Assembly: GCA_900555665.1 (NCBI GenBank)
Contig: USLX01000024.1
Location: 1-21,500 of the forward strand
Origin: an uncultured Eubacteriales bacterium
Lineage (GTDB): Bacteria > Bacillota > Clostridia > Oscillospirales > Oscillospiraceae
Direction of reading: 5' to 3'
Length of the DNA stretch: 21,500 bases
Shown here: piece by piece, positions 6,496 to 12,522 of the stretch
Layout: the number at the start of each line of letters is the position of its first letter
Position numbering within the stretch: the first letter of the stretch is position 1
The notes under the pieces: generated by a model
Seen by the model: only the letters and a program-made list of their open reading frames with translations
What the model was told of the DNA's origin: nothing
The model's database searches: none
Program-made: the position numbers and the translations under genes

Positions 6496-6729
6496 ATGGA
6501 GTCCAATCAAAACGGAATGGCATCCATTCCGCTGAGTGAGTCGCAGCTGCGCGCCATCCTTGCCTCGGAATCGGGGCGCAAACTGCTCTTTTTACTGCAA
6601 AAAACAGATCCAGCCGCCCTGCGCGACGCGGCGCGCGCGGCAAAGGCCGGGGATTATGTGGCCGTACAGCGGATTCTGGGGCCGTTTTTGCAATCCCCGG
6701 AAGCCGCCGCGCTCTTCGGTGGAGGCTGA
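6496..6729 (+). CDS. Small helical protein (77 aa), first of a three-gene cluster
   Basis: I do not know the function. The 77-aa soluble, mostly helical protein shows SESQLRAILASESGRKLLFLLQ, then a KTDPAALRDAARAAKAGDY segment and a C-terminal LQSPEAAALFGGG. GAAGGAGG with 7-8 bases spacing gives a strong start. The stop is 3 bases before the ATG of the next gene, so the two are co-transcribed. Pairs of this kind (a short 'LLxLLQKSDPxxLxxAA' protein followed by a proline-rich 'LLxALKPFL' protein) are familiar to me as unnamed conserved genes of Clostridia, possibly linked to sporulation; that is memory and inference only. Confidence 0.75.
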   Translation: MESNQNGMASIPLSESQLRAILASESGRKLLFLLQKTDPAALRDAARAAKAGDYVAVQRILGPFLQSPEAAALFGGG

Positions 6730-6732
6730 GCG

Positions 6733-7074
6733 ATGGACGGCCTGGAAGACGCCCTGCAAAAGCTCCTCGCCGACCCGAAGCAGCTCTCCGAGCTTGCTGC
6801 GCTTGCCTCTTCGCTTGGAATCCACCCGCCGGACGCGCCAGCGCCGCCGGTCGCCTCTCCGCCGGAGCCGTCTCCACCGGAGCCTCCCCCGCCGCCGTCG
6901 CCGCCCCATCCGCCATCCATTCCTGGCAGTCCGTTCGATGGCCGGCAGGAGCGGCTGCTCCTGGCGCTCAAGCCGTTTTTAAAGCCATCCCGCCAGCAAA
7001 AGCTCGACCGGGCGCTGCGCCTTGCACGCCTGACCCACCTGGCTGGCGGCGCGCTGCGCGGCGGCGAGTCATGA
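6733..7074 (+). CDS. Proline-rich protein with C-terminal 'LLxALKPFLxxxRQxKLDRAL' domain (113 aa)
   Basis: Function unknown. Three parts are visible in the 113 residues. The N-terminal helical region (1-30, LEDALQKLLADPKQLSELAA) resembles the preceding protein in style. The central linker (about 32-66) is almost only proline, serine, alanine and glutamate, with repeated PPEP and PPPPPSPP. The C-terminal helical domain (about 70-108) has LLLALKPFLKPSRQQKLDRA. No signal peptide or membrane segment. It starts 3 bases after the upstream stop and is followed by a terminator at 7085-7127. The C-terminal domain is the most conserved-looking part and is probably the functional unit. Confidence 0.75.
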   Translation: MDGLEDALQKLLADPKQLSELAALASSLGIHPPDAPAPPVASPPEPSPPEPPPPPSPPHPPSIPGSPFDGRQERLLLALKPFLKPSRQQKLDRALRLARLTHLAGGALRGGES

Positions 7075-7084
7075 CCGCCGACTA

Positions 7085-7127
7085 AGCCGGCAGCTTGCAT
7101 AAGCCCCACAAGGGCTTTTTGCCGGCT
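7085..7127 (+). terminator. Nested hairpin terminator
   Basis: An outer 8-bp inverted repeat (AGCCGGCA and TGCCGGCT) encloses an inner 6-bp stem (AAGCCC, loop CACAA, GGGCTT) followed by TTTTT. It starts 10 bases after the stop of the 113-aa gene. Confidence 0.75.
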
Positions 7128-7129
7128 GG

Positions 7130-7324
7130 CATCTAAAGATACACCGAATGATCTTTCGCTTGCACCCAATGCTACGCCGCCCGTTAACGGGCATTCGCCG
7201 TTTTTATCAAACGCATACGAATTTGTTGGATTGTTGTTCCTGGCCCGCTTCGCTCGATCCTTGAAGCAAAAGCTTTTTTATAGGGTACCTCCACCAACAT
7301 AGTCGGTGGTTTCCGAAGTCCATG
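7130..7324. other. Intergenic stretch with several inverted repeats
   Basis: I see no gene here. It holds AGATACACC at 7138-7146 (repeated at 7784-7792), a perfect 14-base palindrome GCCCGTTAACGGGC at 7179-7192 followed by a T-run (possible second terminator), AAGCAAAAGCTTTTTT near 7264-7279, and a CCACC...GGTGG hairpin just before the next ribosome binding site. Base composition is more AT-rich than the flanking genes, fitting a regulatory or repeat-derived spacer. Confidence 0.4.
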
Positions 7325-7338
7325 AAAGGAGACCCGTC

Positions 7339-7644
7339 ATGTATCAACGCTACATTGCAAATCCCGACGGCACGTTTCGCAAAACCATTGTCGAAGAAAT
7401 CCCGCATTTTCCGGAGCCCTCTCCGCCGCCCGCGCCCCAGGGGCCTCCCCCGCCGCCTCCGCCTTGTCCGCCGCCGGAATGCAGACCAGAGCCGCATCGG
7501 TTTTCGCTGCGGGAGCTTCTGCCGGAGTCGCTTGATGTGGGGGATCTGCTCCTGGTTCTGATTCTCCTGCTTCTCCTGCTCGACAGCGAGGAAGACGACC
7601 CGCGTACAATCCTTCTGATCCTCGCCGCCTGCTTTTTCTTCTAA
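7339..7644 (+). CDS. Proline-rich protein with hydrophobic C-terminus (101 aa)
   Basis: Unknown function. AAAGGAG at 7325-7331, 7 bases before the ATG at 7339, fixes the start; an in-frame GTG at 7306 has no such site. The 101-aa product begins MYQRYIANPDGTFRKTIVEE, then a proline tract (about 25-50, including PPPPPPPCPPPECRPEP), then LRELLPESLDVGDLLLVLIL with a leucine run, an acidic break (DSEEDDPR) and a second hydrophobic end (TILLILAACFFF). The hydrophobic-acid-hydrophobic tail resembles small proteins of spore-forming Clostridia with 'DLLLLLILLLLL...EEDD...LLLL' endings. It probably associates with membrane or with a hydrophobic assembly. The stop codon lies within the inverted repeat at 7641-7796. 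Confidence 0.7.
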   Translation: MYQRYIANPDGTFRKTIVEEIPHFPEPSPPPAPQGPPPPPPPCPPPECRPEPHRFSLRELLPESLDVGDLLLVLILLLLLLDSEEDDPRTILLILAACFFF

Positions 7645-7796
7645 GGCGTATCTGAAACCGGAGCATACACGCGGCAACAAGGAATCATTCGCGGAACAAG
7701 GCATTTTTTATAAGGATTCTTTGGGTATTGCAAGTGCCACTCAGCGCAAAACGCCCCGCTGCACGGCCTCACCGGCAGTTTTCAGATACACCTTAG
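7641..7796. repeat. 156-bp MITE-like element with 17-bp terminal inverted repeats
   Basis: The left end reads CTAAGGCGTATCTGAAA (7641-7657). The right end, read on the reverse strand, is CTAAGGTGTATCTGAAA (7796-7780). These are 16/17 identical, and the similarity resumes with CCGG a few bases inside. The interior has no ORF. The TAA of the forward gene (7642-7644) and the TAA of the reverse gene (7795-7793) both lie inside the inverted repeats. It could be a small mobile repeat or a structured convergent 3' end. Confidence 0.5.
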
Positions 7797-8569
7797 TCCG
7801 CGAATGGATCCGAGCCATCCGGGAGCAAAAACCGCTCCGCAAGCGTCTCATCGCCCGCGGCTAGCGTCTCCAAAAACGTCTGCTCTGCCTCGTAGACCAC
7901 CGTCCCGTCAACCGTTGTCGTCTGGCGGAAGAGCAGGCCGGAGTCCGCGCCGACCCAATACTGCAGCTCACCGGAGTCCGTCTGCGCGCGAACATAGATC
8001 ATCCCCGTGTCCAGCTGTGCATCGGCCAGAAAGACGCCCTCTCGGATTCTGTCCGCCGGCAGGCGCAGAATCTCCTCATAGGTCGGCAGTCCTGCCAGAT
8101 CTTCATACGTCGCGCCTTCCTGCATGGAAAGGCCCGTCGGCGTTTCGCCCTCATACCAGACGAGCACCGTTTCCCCATCTGTCAAGAGATACCGGGTCTC
8201 AAAGCTGTCCGTCAGCTCGGCGCGGATGCGCCCGTCCGATGCCCAGATATCCACAACCGTTGTCCGCGTGTGCGTGCCGGATCGTCGCGTCACCGCAAAT
8301 GTCTGGTGGTAGGATGTCAGGCGCACCATGCTCTGCAGCACGACCTGCACATTCTCCGCCGTCACGGAGAGCACCGCCTCCTCCTGCGTCTGGTCGGGCT
8401 GCGGCTGCTCCTGCTCCGTCCTGGCCTCTGGAAGGATGATCTGCTCATGGTTTCTCCCGCTCCGTCCGGAGAGAAACAGCAAAACCAAAACGGCGACGAC
8501 CAGCAAAGCCGCGGCGCACGCCGCCGCAAGCATCCGAAGATTCCTGCGCTTTTCCTCCACTGTCGTCAC
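7793..8569 (-). CDS. Membrane-anchored extracytoplasmic protein, possibly LolA-like fold
   Basis: Not confidently recognised. The 258-aa product has a short basic N-terminus, one transmembrane segment (about 14-36, LRMLAAACAAALLVVAVLVLLFL), an acidic and glutamine-rich linker, then a 190-residue domain of alternating beta strands (VVDIWASDGRIRAEL, ETRYLLTDGETVLVWYEGE, GMIYVRAQTDSGELQYWVGAD, GLLFRQTTTVDGTVVYEAE). Repeated 'DG...' strand pairs resemble LolA/DUF-type lipoprotein-carrier folds, a weak structural impression. The start is taken as the GTG at 8569 because it overlaps the stop of the upstream 55-codon ORF as GTGA; a second in-frame GTG at 8560 is possible. It is the last gene of the trpS-tagO-wecB strand block, so a wall role is plausible. 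Confidence 0.7.
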   Translation of the reverse strand: MTTVEEKRRNLRMLAAACAAALLVVAVLVLLFLSGRSGRNHEQIILPEARTEQEQPQPDQTQEEAVLSVTAENVQVVLQSMVRLTSYHQTFAVTRRSGTHTRTTVVDIWASDGRIRAELTDSFETRYLLTDGETVLVWYEGETPTGLSMQEGATYEDLAGLPTYEEILRLPADRIREGVFLADAQLDTGMIYVRAQTDSGELQYWVGADSGLLFRQTTTVDGTVVYEAEQTFLETLAAGDETLAERFLLPDGSDPFAD

Positions 8570-8733
8570 CGTCCTTTTTCTGTCAACCGCCGCGCACCCT
8601 GTGCGCACCCCTCTTTCACGGAGTCTCGTTGCCCAGCCGCCGCATCTTCCGGTATGCGAACTGCCAAAAGTCTGTCCGCGCCCTTCCAATCCTGCCGCAG
8701 GGACTGCGCTCCGCCGGATGCACAGAGGCACAC
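8566..8733 (-). CDS. Possible 55-aa ORF between wecB and the membrane-anchored protein
   Basis: The reverse strand from a GTG at 8733 encodes 55 residues beginning VCLCASGGAQSLRQDWKGAD and ending GARRLTEKGR. Its TGA overlaps the GTG of the next gene (GTGA), the arrangement of a coupled pair, which is the main argument for it. Against it: no good ribosome binding site near the GTG, an in-frame TAG just upstream, and the 224-bp gap would also fit untranslated sequence. No family is recognised. Confidence 0.35.
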   Translation of the reverse strand: MCLCASGGAQSLRQDWKGADRLLAVRIPEDAAAGQRDSVKEGCAQGARRLTEKGR

Positions 8734-8793
8734 CGCCGTCTTCTATGTTTCCCTGCGCCTCGGCCGCCGTATCATCCGACAGCTGGCGCTTTT

Positions 8794-9945
8794 TTATTCT
8801 GCGCAAAAATCCTTCGGCCGTTCCGCCGCGCGGCCAAAATGCCATAAAATCGCCTGCACAATGCGCTCGCTGGCTTGGCCGTCGCCATAGGGATTCACAG
8901 CCTTCGCCATGCCTGCATAGGCCGCCTCGCTGTGCAGCAGTGCATTTGCCTCGCGCAGGATCTCCTCCTGCTCCACGCCGACGAGCTTCGCCGTCCCGGC
9001 CGCAATCGCCTCTGGCCGTTCAGTCTCCCGCCGCATGACGAGCACGGGTTTCCCAAGCGCGGGCGCCTCCTCCTGAAGTCCGCCGGAGTCGGTCAGCACA
9101 AAGAAGCAGCGCGCGATGAGATTGTGCATTTCCTCCACGTCGATAGGATCGATGAGATGAATACGCGGATGATTCCCCAAAATTGGGAACGCACACTCCC
9201 GCACCACCGGGCTGAGGTGCACCGGATAGACCACCTCAATGTCTGGATTCTCCTCCACCAGCTGCAAAATCGCGTGCATAATGTTCTGCATCGGCTCGCC
9301 GTAGTTCTCGCGCCGGTGGCACGTCACGGCAAGGATCCGCTTGTTCTGGAAATCCAGCCGGTTGAGAATTGGCGTCGCAAACCGGTAATCGCTGCGTACC
9401 GTATAGCGCATTGCATCAATCGCCGTGTTGCCCGTGATGAAGATGTCGCCCTGAATGCCCTCCCGCCGAAGGTTTTCGGCGTTGGCCTTCGTCGGCGAAA
9501 AATGCAGATCGGCAATGTCGCCGACAAGCGTGCGGTTCATCTCCTCCGGGAATGGGGAGTACTTGTCCCATGTGCGCAGCCCCGCCTCCACATGCCCCAC
9601 CTTCACCTGGTGGTAAAACGCGGCCAGCGCCCCGGCGAACGTCGTCGACGTGTCGCCGTGTACCAGAATCAGGTCGGGCTTGTCCTGCTCAAACACCTTT
9701 TCCATGCCGAGCAGGGTCTTGCAGGTGATGGTGGAGAGCGTCTGCCGCTTTTCCATAATATCGAGATCAAAATCGCCGTGCAGCTGAAAAATCTGCATGA
9801 CGGAATCGAGCATTTCGCGGTGCTGCCCGGTCAGGCAGACGCGGCTGTCAATGTCCTCACAGGCCTCCAGCGCCTTGACCAGCGGTGCCATCTTGATGGC
9901 CTCGGGCCGTGTGCCGAACACGGACATCACTTTAATTTTCTCCAT
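8794..9945 (-). CDS. wecB: UDP-N-acetylglucosamine 2-epimerase (non-hydrolysing)
   Basis: The 383-aa enzyme interconverts UDP-GlcNAc and UDP-ManNAc, supplying ManNAc for wall teichoic acid or related polymers (also called MnaA in Gram-positives). Family signatures: SVFGTRPEAIKMAPLV at the N-terminus, VHGDTSTTFAGALAAFY (catalytic Asp), GHVEAGLRT (Glu), PFPEEMNR (Glu), VTCHRRENYGEPM (His) and TDSGGLQEEAPALGKPVL in the UDP-binding domain. AGGAGG lies 6 bases before the ATG at 9945; an upstream in-frame extension inside tagO is rejected for that reason. It overlaps the tagO 3' end by 14 bases, so the two are expressed together. Confidence 0.94.
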   Translation of the reverse strand: MEKIKVMSVFGTRPEAIKMAPLVKALEACEDIDSRVCLTGQHREMLDSVMQIFQLHGDFDLDIMEKRQTLSTITCKTLLGMEKVFEQDKPDLILVHGDTSTTFAGALAAFYHQVKVGHVEAGLRTWDKYSPFPEEMNRTLVGDIADLHFSPTKANAENLRREGIQGDIFITGNTAIDAMRYTVRSDYRFATPILNRLDFQNKRILAVTCHRRENYGEPMQNIMHAILQLVEENPDIEVVYPVHLSPVVRECAFPILGNHPRIHLIDPIDVEEMHNLIARCFFVLTDSGGLQEEAPALGKPVLVMRRETERPEAIAAGTAKLVGVEQEEILREANALLHSEAAYAGMAKAVNPYGDGQASERIVQAILWHFGRAAERPKDFCAE

Positions 9946-11119
9946 CTTGTTCCTCCTTGGACGCATCGGGCTCCGGCGTTTCTGCCGGTTCCGATTTTGC
10001 CTCCTGTTCCGGCTCTGCCGCCGGCGCTGCACTTGCCTCCGCTTCCGGTGCAGGCTCCTTCGCCCCGGTTTCCTTCGCTCCCTTTTCCTGCTTCGAGAAA
10101 ATCAGCCGGAAACCGATCATGCTCACCACAAACACCGCGCCGATCAAAATGAGTGCCTTGAGCTCGCCCGACGAGGTTAAAAGCACCGCCGCCAGACCCA
10201 AAATTGCCGTCAGCATATACGCAATTGCAACCGACTGCTTCTGCGAGAAGCCCATGTCGATGAGCCGGTGATGGATATGCCCCCGGTCGGCGTGCATGGG
10301 GCTCTGCCCGTGTGCCACGCGGCGCAGCACCGCGAAGCAGATGTCAAAAATCGGCACACCAAGAATCAAAAACGGCACCGCAAACGAAATGATCGCATAC
10401 ATTTTAAACAGCCCCGTCACCGACAGCGTCGCCAGGATATACCCCAAAAACGTCGCGCCGGTGTCGCCCATAAAGATCTTCGCGGGATTGAAATTGTACG
10501 GAATAAACCCCAAACACGCCCCAAACAGCGCGCAGAGGATGATCGCAATATTCGTCTCTGCAACCATCAGCGCAATCACAATCAGCGACGCCGTCGAAAT
10601 GGCCGACACGCCGACGGCAAGGCCGTCCAGTCCATCGATGAAGTTGACCGCGTTCGTGATTGCCACGATCCAGATAATCGTGATCGGCACCGACAGCCAG
10701 CCAAGATTCACATACGTCATGTCCGAAAACACATTGGGATTCGACAAAAACTGAATCCGGCAGCCATAGTAGACCGCCACGCCCGCCGCCGCAATCTGGA
10801 CAAACAACTTCGGCAGCGCCTTGAGCGCCATGATGTCATCCATCACGCCGAGCACCACGATCATAATTGCGCCCAGCAAAACGCCCTGCATCTGTCGGTC
10901 GATGTCCGTGAACACCAGCGTCGAGAGCAAAAACGCCAGGAAAATGGCCAGTCCTCCAAGGCGCGGAATGGGCACCTTGTGCATGCGCCGGTTGTCTTTC
11001 GGCACGTCGATCGCGCCGACCTTATAGGCCAGCGTCTTCACCAGCGGCGTCGCCAAAAACGACACCACCGCCGCCAGCCCCATGGCCAGCAGCATATAAA
11101 TCACCGTTCTGGTTGTCAA
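9932..11119 (-). CDS. tagO: Undecaprenyl-phosphate GlcNAc-1-phosphate transferase
   Basis: This TagO/WecA-type integral membrane enzyme transfers GlcNAc-1-phosphate from UDP-GlcNAc to undecaprenyl phosphate, the committed step for wall teichoic acid-like polymers. The 395 aa contain about ten transmembrane segments. Key motifs: HKVPIPRLGG (47-56), the Mg-binding GVMDDIMALK (91-100), NFIDGLDGLA (159-168), MGDTGA (217-222) and DRGHIHHRL (278-286). The last 54 residues (about 342-395) are a low-complexity tail rich in Ala, Glu and Pro, not part of the catalytic fold and probably cytoplasmic. The start is TTG at 11119 with AAGGAGAG upstream. The gap to trpS is 15 bases, so co-transcription is likely. 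The symbol follows the Gram-positive homologue. Confidence 0.93.
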   Translation of the reverse strand: MTTRTVIYMLLAMGLAAVVSFLATPLVKTLAYKVGAIDVPKDNRRMHKVPIPRLGGLAIFLAFLLSTLVFTDIDRQMQGVLLGAIMIVVLGVMDDIMALKALPKLFVQIAAAGVAVYYGCRIQFLSNPNVFSDMTYVNLGWLSVPITIIWIVAITNAVNFIDGLDGLAVGVSAISTASLIVIALMVAETNIAIILCALFGACLGFIPYNFNPAKIFMGDTGATFLGYILATLSVTGLFKMYAIISFAVPFLILGVPIFDICFAVLRRVAHGQSPMHADRGHIHHRLIDMGFSQKQSVAIAYMLTAILGLAAVLLTSSGELKALILIGAVFVVSMIGFRLIFSKQEKGAKETGAKEPAPEAEASAAPAAEPEQEAKSEPAETPEPDASKEEQDGEN

Positions 11120-11134
11120 ACCGAAACACTCTCC

Positions 11135-12127
11135 TTAGCGGGCGACGAAGCCAACCTTTTTATAGACCTTGCGCAGCGTCTTCTCGGCCAAATAACTCGC
11201 CTTCTGCGCGCCCTCTTTGTAGATGCTCTCGAGATAGGCCTTGTCGCCGAGGAGCTTTTTCGCCTCTTCCTGGATCGGGCGCACCAGCTCCACCACAGCC
11301 TCGCCGACGGCAGGCTTGAAGATGCCGTAACCCTGCCCTTCAAATTCCGCCTCAGCCTCCGCAATCGTCTTGCCCGTGGCCGCGCAGTAGATGGTCAGCA
11401 GGTTCGAAATGCCCTTTTTATTGACCATATCATACTTGACCGCCGTCTCGCAGTCCGTCACCGCGCGCTTAAATTTGCGCATGATGTCCTCCGGGCGATC
11501 CATCAGGAACACACAGCCGTCCGGCTCGGACTTGGACATCTTGTTCTCCGGATTTCCCAGGCTCATAATCCGCGCGCCCATCTTCGGGATAAACGGCTCC
11601 GGCAGGGTGAACGTATCCGGGAAGCTGTTATTAAACCGCGTTGCGATGTCGCGGCAAAGCTCGACATGCTGCTTCTGGTCCTCACCGACCGGGACAAGAT
11701 CCGCCTGATAGACCAGAATGTCCGCCGCCATCAACACCGGATAGGTGAAAAGCCCCGCCGTGATATTGTCGGCATGCTGCTGTGATTTCATTTTGAACTG
11801 CGTCATGCGGCTCAGCTCGCCAAACTGTGTGTAGCAGCCCAGTACCCAGGAAAGCTCCGCATGCGCCGGGACGTGCGACTGGATAAACATGATGTTCTTC
11901 TGCGGATCCAGGCCGCAGGCGATATACTGCGCCAGCTGCTCCAGGCTCCGCCGCCGCAGATCGGCAGGAACCTGCCGGACCGTAATCGCGTGCATGTCGA
12001 CGATGCAGTAAATGCAGTCATACTCGTCCTGCAGCGCAACCCAGTTTTTGATCGCGCCCATATACGAGCCGAGCGTCAGATCGCCGCTTGGCTGAATGCC
12101 GGAAAAAATACGTTTTTTCGTTTCCAT
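11135..12127 (-). CDS. trpS: Tryptophanyl-tRNA synthetase
   Basis: This class Ic aminoacyl-tRNA synthetase charges tRNA-Trp. The 330-aa length is typical of the bacterial enzyme. The HIGH-equivalent is PSGDLTLGSYMG (13-24) and KMSKS is at 196-200; the tryptophan-pocket segment includes MAADILVYQADLVPVGEDQKQH (in two parts around 133-154). GAGGGA sits 6 bases before the ATG. A consensus promoter lies 46-74 bases upstream. I find no T-box leader between that promoter and the gene. It leads the wall-polymer block tagO-wecB, which places those genes under a housekeeping promoter. Confidence 0.95.
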   Translation of the reverse strand: METKKRIFSGIQPSGDLTLGSYMGAIKNWVALQDEYDCIYCIVDMHAITVRQVPADLRRRSLEQLAQYIACGLDPQKNIMFIQSHVPAHAELSWVLGCYTQFGELSRMTQFKMKSQQHADNITAGLFTYPVLMAADILVYQADLVPVGEDQKQHVELCRDIATRFNNSFPDTFTLPEPFIPKMGARIMSLGNPENKMSKSEPDGCVFLMDRPEDIMRKFKRAVTDCETAVKYDMVNKKGISNLLTIYCAATGKTIAEAEAEFEGQGYGIFKPAVGEAVVELVRPIQEEAKKLLGDKAYLESIYKEGAQKASYLAEKTLRKVYKKVGFVAR

Positions 12128-12172
12128 GGTAAATCCCTCTTATAGTAAATATAGAATATACTCTGAAGGTTG

Positions 12173-12201
12173 ATTATATCACAGCTTTTCTCTTTGTGCA
12201 A
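12173..12201 (-). promoter_or_regulatory. Sigma-A promoter for trpS
   Basis: On the reverse strand, TTGCAC (12201-12196) and TATAAT (12178-12173) are separated by exactly 17 bases. The predicted leader is about 40 nt, too short for a T-box riboswitch. It lies downstream of the terminator at 12263-12309, so trpS has its own promoter. Confidence 0.85.
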
Positions 12202-12262
12202 TCCTCTCTGTATTTCTTGCAAAACCGCGTCGACTATGGTATTGTTATAGCGCAGAAAACAG

Positions 12263-12309
12263 AAAAACCCCCGGAATCCGCTGGTTCCCAAACAGCGGAT
12301 TCCGGGGGT
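12263..12309 (-). terminator. Strong intrinsic terminator ending the candidate small RNA
   Basis: A 17-bp perfect stem (arms 12267-12283 and 12293-12309, core GGAATCCGCTG) with a 9-nt loop is followed on the reverse strand by TTTTT (12267-12263). It points away from the forward cob operon and lies upstream of the trpS promoter, so it ends a separate transcript. Confidence 0.9.
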
Positions 12310-12400
12310 GCCGGCCGGCAGCATGCCGCGCGGCAGATAGAGGATACATAAGCGCGAGGATTGCACCGCCGCCGTTCCCATCTCGGCGGGCGCAGCCTTC
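12263..12400 (-). ncRNA. Candidate small RNA (about 138 nt) with two AUCCUC motifs
   Basis: A promoter at 12435-12407 and the terminator at 12309-12263 delimit a reverse-strand transcript with no convincing ORF. The predicted fold has three hairpins: GCGCC-CGCCG pairing with CGGCG-GGTGC near the 5' end; a single-stranded linker of about 28 nt; a GCCG..CGGCA/TGCCG..CGGC hairpin; and the terminator. The linker carries AATCCTC and TATCCTC, each complementary to GAGGAT-type ribosome binding sites, the style of C/U-rich regulatory RNAs in Gram-positives. It lacks the SRP RNA tetraloop region, the T-box sequence and any B12 box. Alternative: a trpS leader transcript that always terminates. Not matched to a named family. 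Confidence 0.5.
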
Positions 12401-12406
12401 TGTTTT

Positions 12407-12435
12407 ATTATATCAAATTCTTCGCCAATGTGAAA
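12407..12435 (-). promoter_or_regulatory. Promoter of the candidate small RNA
   Basis: On the reverse strand, TTTCAC (12435-12430) and TATAAT (12412-12407) are separated by 17 bases. The -10 is perfect and the -35 is a moderate match. The predicted start is near 12400. Confidence 0.65.
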
Positions 12436-12522
12436 TTCTCTTTTCTGTGCAAATCCATATGAAATCTAGCATACCGGATTTCACCGTTTTTCGCGCCGGA
12501 TGGCGCAGGAAGAAGGCCATTT

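Noticed and set aside
6494..7169. Reverse ORFs opposite the two small helical proteins
   Set aside because: Composition mirrors the proline-rich forward genes (Gly/Arg/Trp-rich), and one reads through the nested terminator.
7207..7704. Reverse 165-codon ORF opposite the proline-rich 101-aa gene
   Set aside because: It is the complement of proline codons (Arg/Gly-rich) and crosses the repeat element; the forward gene has a strong ribosome binding site.
10268..11785. Forward 505-codon ORF opposite tagO and trpS
   Set aside because: Extremely Arg/His-rich, spans two well-identified reverse-strand genes, no ribosome binding site.
12076..12381. Reverse 101-codon ORF through the candidate small RNA and terminator
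   Set aside because: No ribosome binding site before its ATG; it reads through a perfect terminator and into trpS in the wrong frame.
12128..12400. T-box riboswitch for trpS
   Set aside because: A GAGATGGGAACGGCG segment loosely resembles the T-box, but it is about 75 nt before the terminator, has no antiterminator pairing with it, and the trpS promoter lies downstream of the terminator.
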